This document shows positions 62,365 through 64,000 of a stretch of DNA of 64,000 nt, piece after piece. The stretch spans positions 40,875,079 to 40,939,078 of the forward strand of contig CM049309.1 of the NCBI GenBank assembly GCA_026874595.1, read 5' to 3'. The DNA is from Sipunculus nudus (lineage: Eukaryota > Annelida > Sipuncula > Golfingiida > Sipunculidae). The position numbers were made by a program, and so were the translations under genes. Position 1 is the first letter of the stretch; each line of letters begins with the position of its first letter. The notes under the pieces were generated by a model. The model was not told the DNA's origin and did no database searches. It worked only from the letters and a program-made list of their open reading frames with translations.

Positions 62365-64000
62365 TCGCAATAAGCAAATCGAGAATTGATTTGAGGCTAT
62401 AACTGAAAATCAGTTGAATTGAAGACCCCTTAGCAACTCACAGTGACACAGGTTTAACAATAAATTGTCTGACAAGCCAGAAGGCAGCCTACTTGACATT
62501 TCATGGCAAAGAATGACTTAAATCGGGGAGTTCAGAACCCTGAGGTATAAACACGCCAGACGAGGATCTTGTGTCTCTTTGATCTGTCATTCTCCCGTAC
62601 AGATGGCGAGACTAAATGTATGCTCTATATCCTAACACAGGGTTCAGGCCGAGCCAGAGTTTTGGTGGTGATTAATCGGGATTTTTATCGTCTTCCGTTT
62701 TTTCTTCCCTCCCTGCTTTATCCCTGGTGTCTTTGAAAGGAAGGAATTGGATTTGAGCATTTTCCACTTAAGTCTGTTCTCTCAGCACCTGGAAGGAACA
62801 TTTGTATGTGTCATAACTTAAGTGACCCTTACAGGGTTAAGGCACATTCACCATACATTTGAGGTATACTTCCAGGGCACATTGCCATCATATTGTGGAA
62901 ACACATTGGTGTGCTTGAAAAGTACTGAATTTGGACATTAAATTGGTTGCACAAAACTACATATTTTAAGCAGAAGGAAAGACAAGTGTTGCCTACCCAC
63001 CCTCTGGGGATATTAAATGGATCCATTTAATCACAAAAAATACATTTATTCAGAAAAAAGGGTATTTTTTTATGGTAAAAAAAAAGTGATCTTTGTACAC
63101 CCAGAGGTTTTCCCTTTAAGCAATGAATTTTTAACTCCTTTGATGAGACCATTATCTCGAGTGGTAACATCACTTGTTTATCTGGTTTACTTGATGAGAA
63201 GGTACCATTGATAAATGCTCTCCTCTTAATTCTAATTTAAGTTAAACAGAATGAAGCAATATTCAAGTAAGTTTGAATACAAATATGGATACTGTTTTAA
63301 CACAGCATACAGGACTTTTGAATATTATAGAATAAGGTTTGCAATGGAAATTGATAGGAATATAGATAACTGAGAAAAAAAATGTTATCAGTAACAGTTA
63401 ATGATTCAAACACTGGTCCAAGCTGACAAAGCATTCAGTTTCCATTCATACACATTTTACATATTCACATAATACACTATACCTAGGTAACCTTTCATGT
63501 TTTTTAAGAATTCCAAGAATAAGAGGTTATTGTTTCTATTTTTCAGTAATTTCTCTGAAGCTTTCAAAGTAAACAGTAAAAATTAATTCTGCTATTTCAC
63601 AAAAAAACACAGGTATTATCAGTGATTCTGTTATTTCATCATTACCAGGTATGTCTGGTAGTATTACACAGAATAAGGGTACGACCACTTGGTCTCTTGC
63701 TGTATTCATGAGGCCTCAGATTGGCCGGAAAATGGTTCTCAAAGCCACCACAGACACAGGAGAGCACATTGTCATTTCATCGCCATCCTTCAGCAAGAGA
63801 GCCGGTGTGTGGATTCCAGGCAAAGCTTCAGCTTCTACAGCTTAGTAAACATGAAACTCATTTTCCTGGAGCATCTTTGATTTGTCCTAAAAGAAGGGAA
63901 TGTTAATAGACCATTAACATTGCCTGCAGACACTGAACACTCCTGTTTTCATGGCTCCATGTTGGTACCTGGGATTAAACGAGTTTCCTCTGACCTGCAA

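Larger units (their letters stand above)
57898..64000. other. Downstream intron-like sequence apart from the elements listed
   Basis: No next exon of the PDZ gene found: no GLGF-type segment seen in any plus frame. The frame at 63651-63845 has near-balanced composition but no recognisable domain. The segment at 62560-62800 is a non-repetitive, moderately GC-rich block. Confidence 0.4.

Noticed and set aside
63651-63845. 64-codon frame with near-balanced base composition, considered as the next exon of the PDZ gene
   Set aside because: It ends in a stop and shows none of the residues expected at the start of the next PDZ domain; preceding CAG is weak evidence only.

Overview
This is a 64 kb piece of AT-rich animal nuclear DNA, probably from a mollusc and most likely a bivalve. 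The evidence is eukaryotic: one exon with proper splice signals, a tRNA-derived SINE, several short inverted-repeat transposons with clean target-site duplications, many minisatellites, and dispersed elements carrying runs of GTCCGTCCGTCC and repeated GACCTTGACC words, which I associate with mollusc genomes. The species assignment is inference; family and superfamily names rest on termini and motifs read by eye.

Only one protein-coding segment can be supported: an exon at about 57299-57518 (+) that encodes the second half of a PDZ domain plus linker. It resembles the second PDZ domain of the multi-PDZ scaffold MPDZ (MUPP1)/PATJ. The neighbouring exons, including the one with the first half of this domain, were not found, so most of the window reads as a very long intron upstream of this exon and part of the next intron downstream. 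All other open frames look like chance or repeat-driven frames.

Layout. 1.2-3.5 kb: two long minisatellites (42-bp and 26-bp units) with a short 86-bp duplication between them. 3.5-10.3 kb: no gene. 10.3-13.3 kb: CGTCCGTCC-type element, a 278-bp satellite-like array with a palindromic GGTGGCGCCACC core, and an inverted-repeat element starting GTCTCCCC. 15.2-15.8 kb: a large inverted repeat. 16-19 kb: two related dispersed elements and a GC-rich patch. 19.9 kb: tRNA-derived SINE. 23.4-27.1 kb: composite of nested repeats. 29.9-32.5 kb: a degenerate and a homogenised minisatellite, interrupted by an element, followed by a 48-bp minisatellite. 41.5-42.4 kb: VNTR of about 24 bp. 49.4-50.1 kb: 31-bp minisatellite. 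51.7-53.0 kb: degenerate repeat interrupted by nested elements. 55.0-57.2 kb: three transposons close together just upstream of the exon (a Mutator-like element with a 9-bp duplication, a Harbinger-like MITE with TAA duplication, and a TTAA-flanked MITE). 57.3-57.9 kb: the PDZ exon, followed at once by a minisatellite whose unit contains a copy of the exon's own 5' splice site. 59.2 kb: a mariner-like MITE. 61.4-61.8 kb: second copy of the TTAA-flanked MITE.

The most unusual feature is the 57.5-57.9 kb array: tandem amplification of a splice donor, most copies preceded two bases upstream by an acceptor-like CAG. It forms a string of acceptor/donor-like sites directly downstream of the exon.
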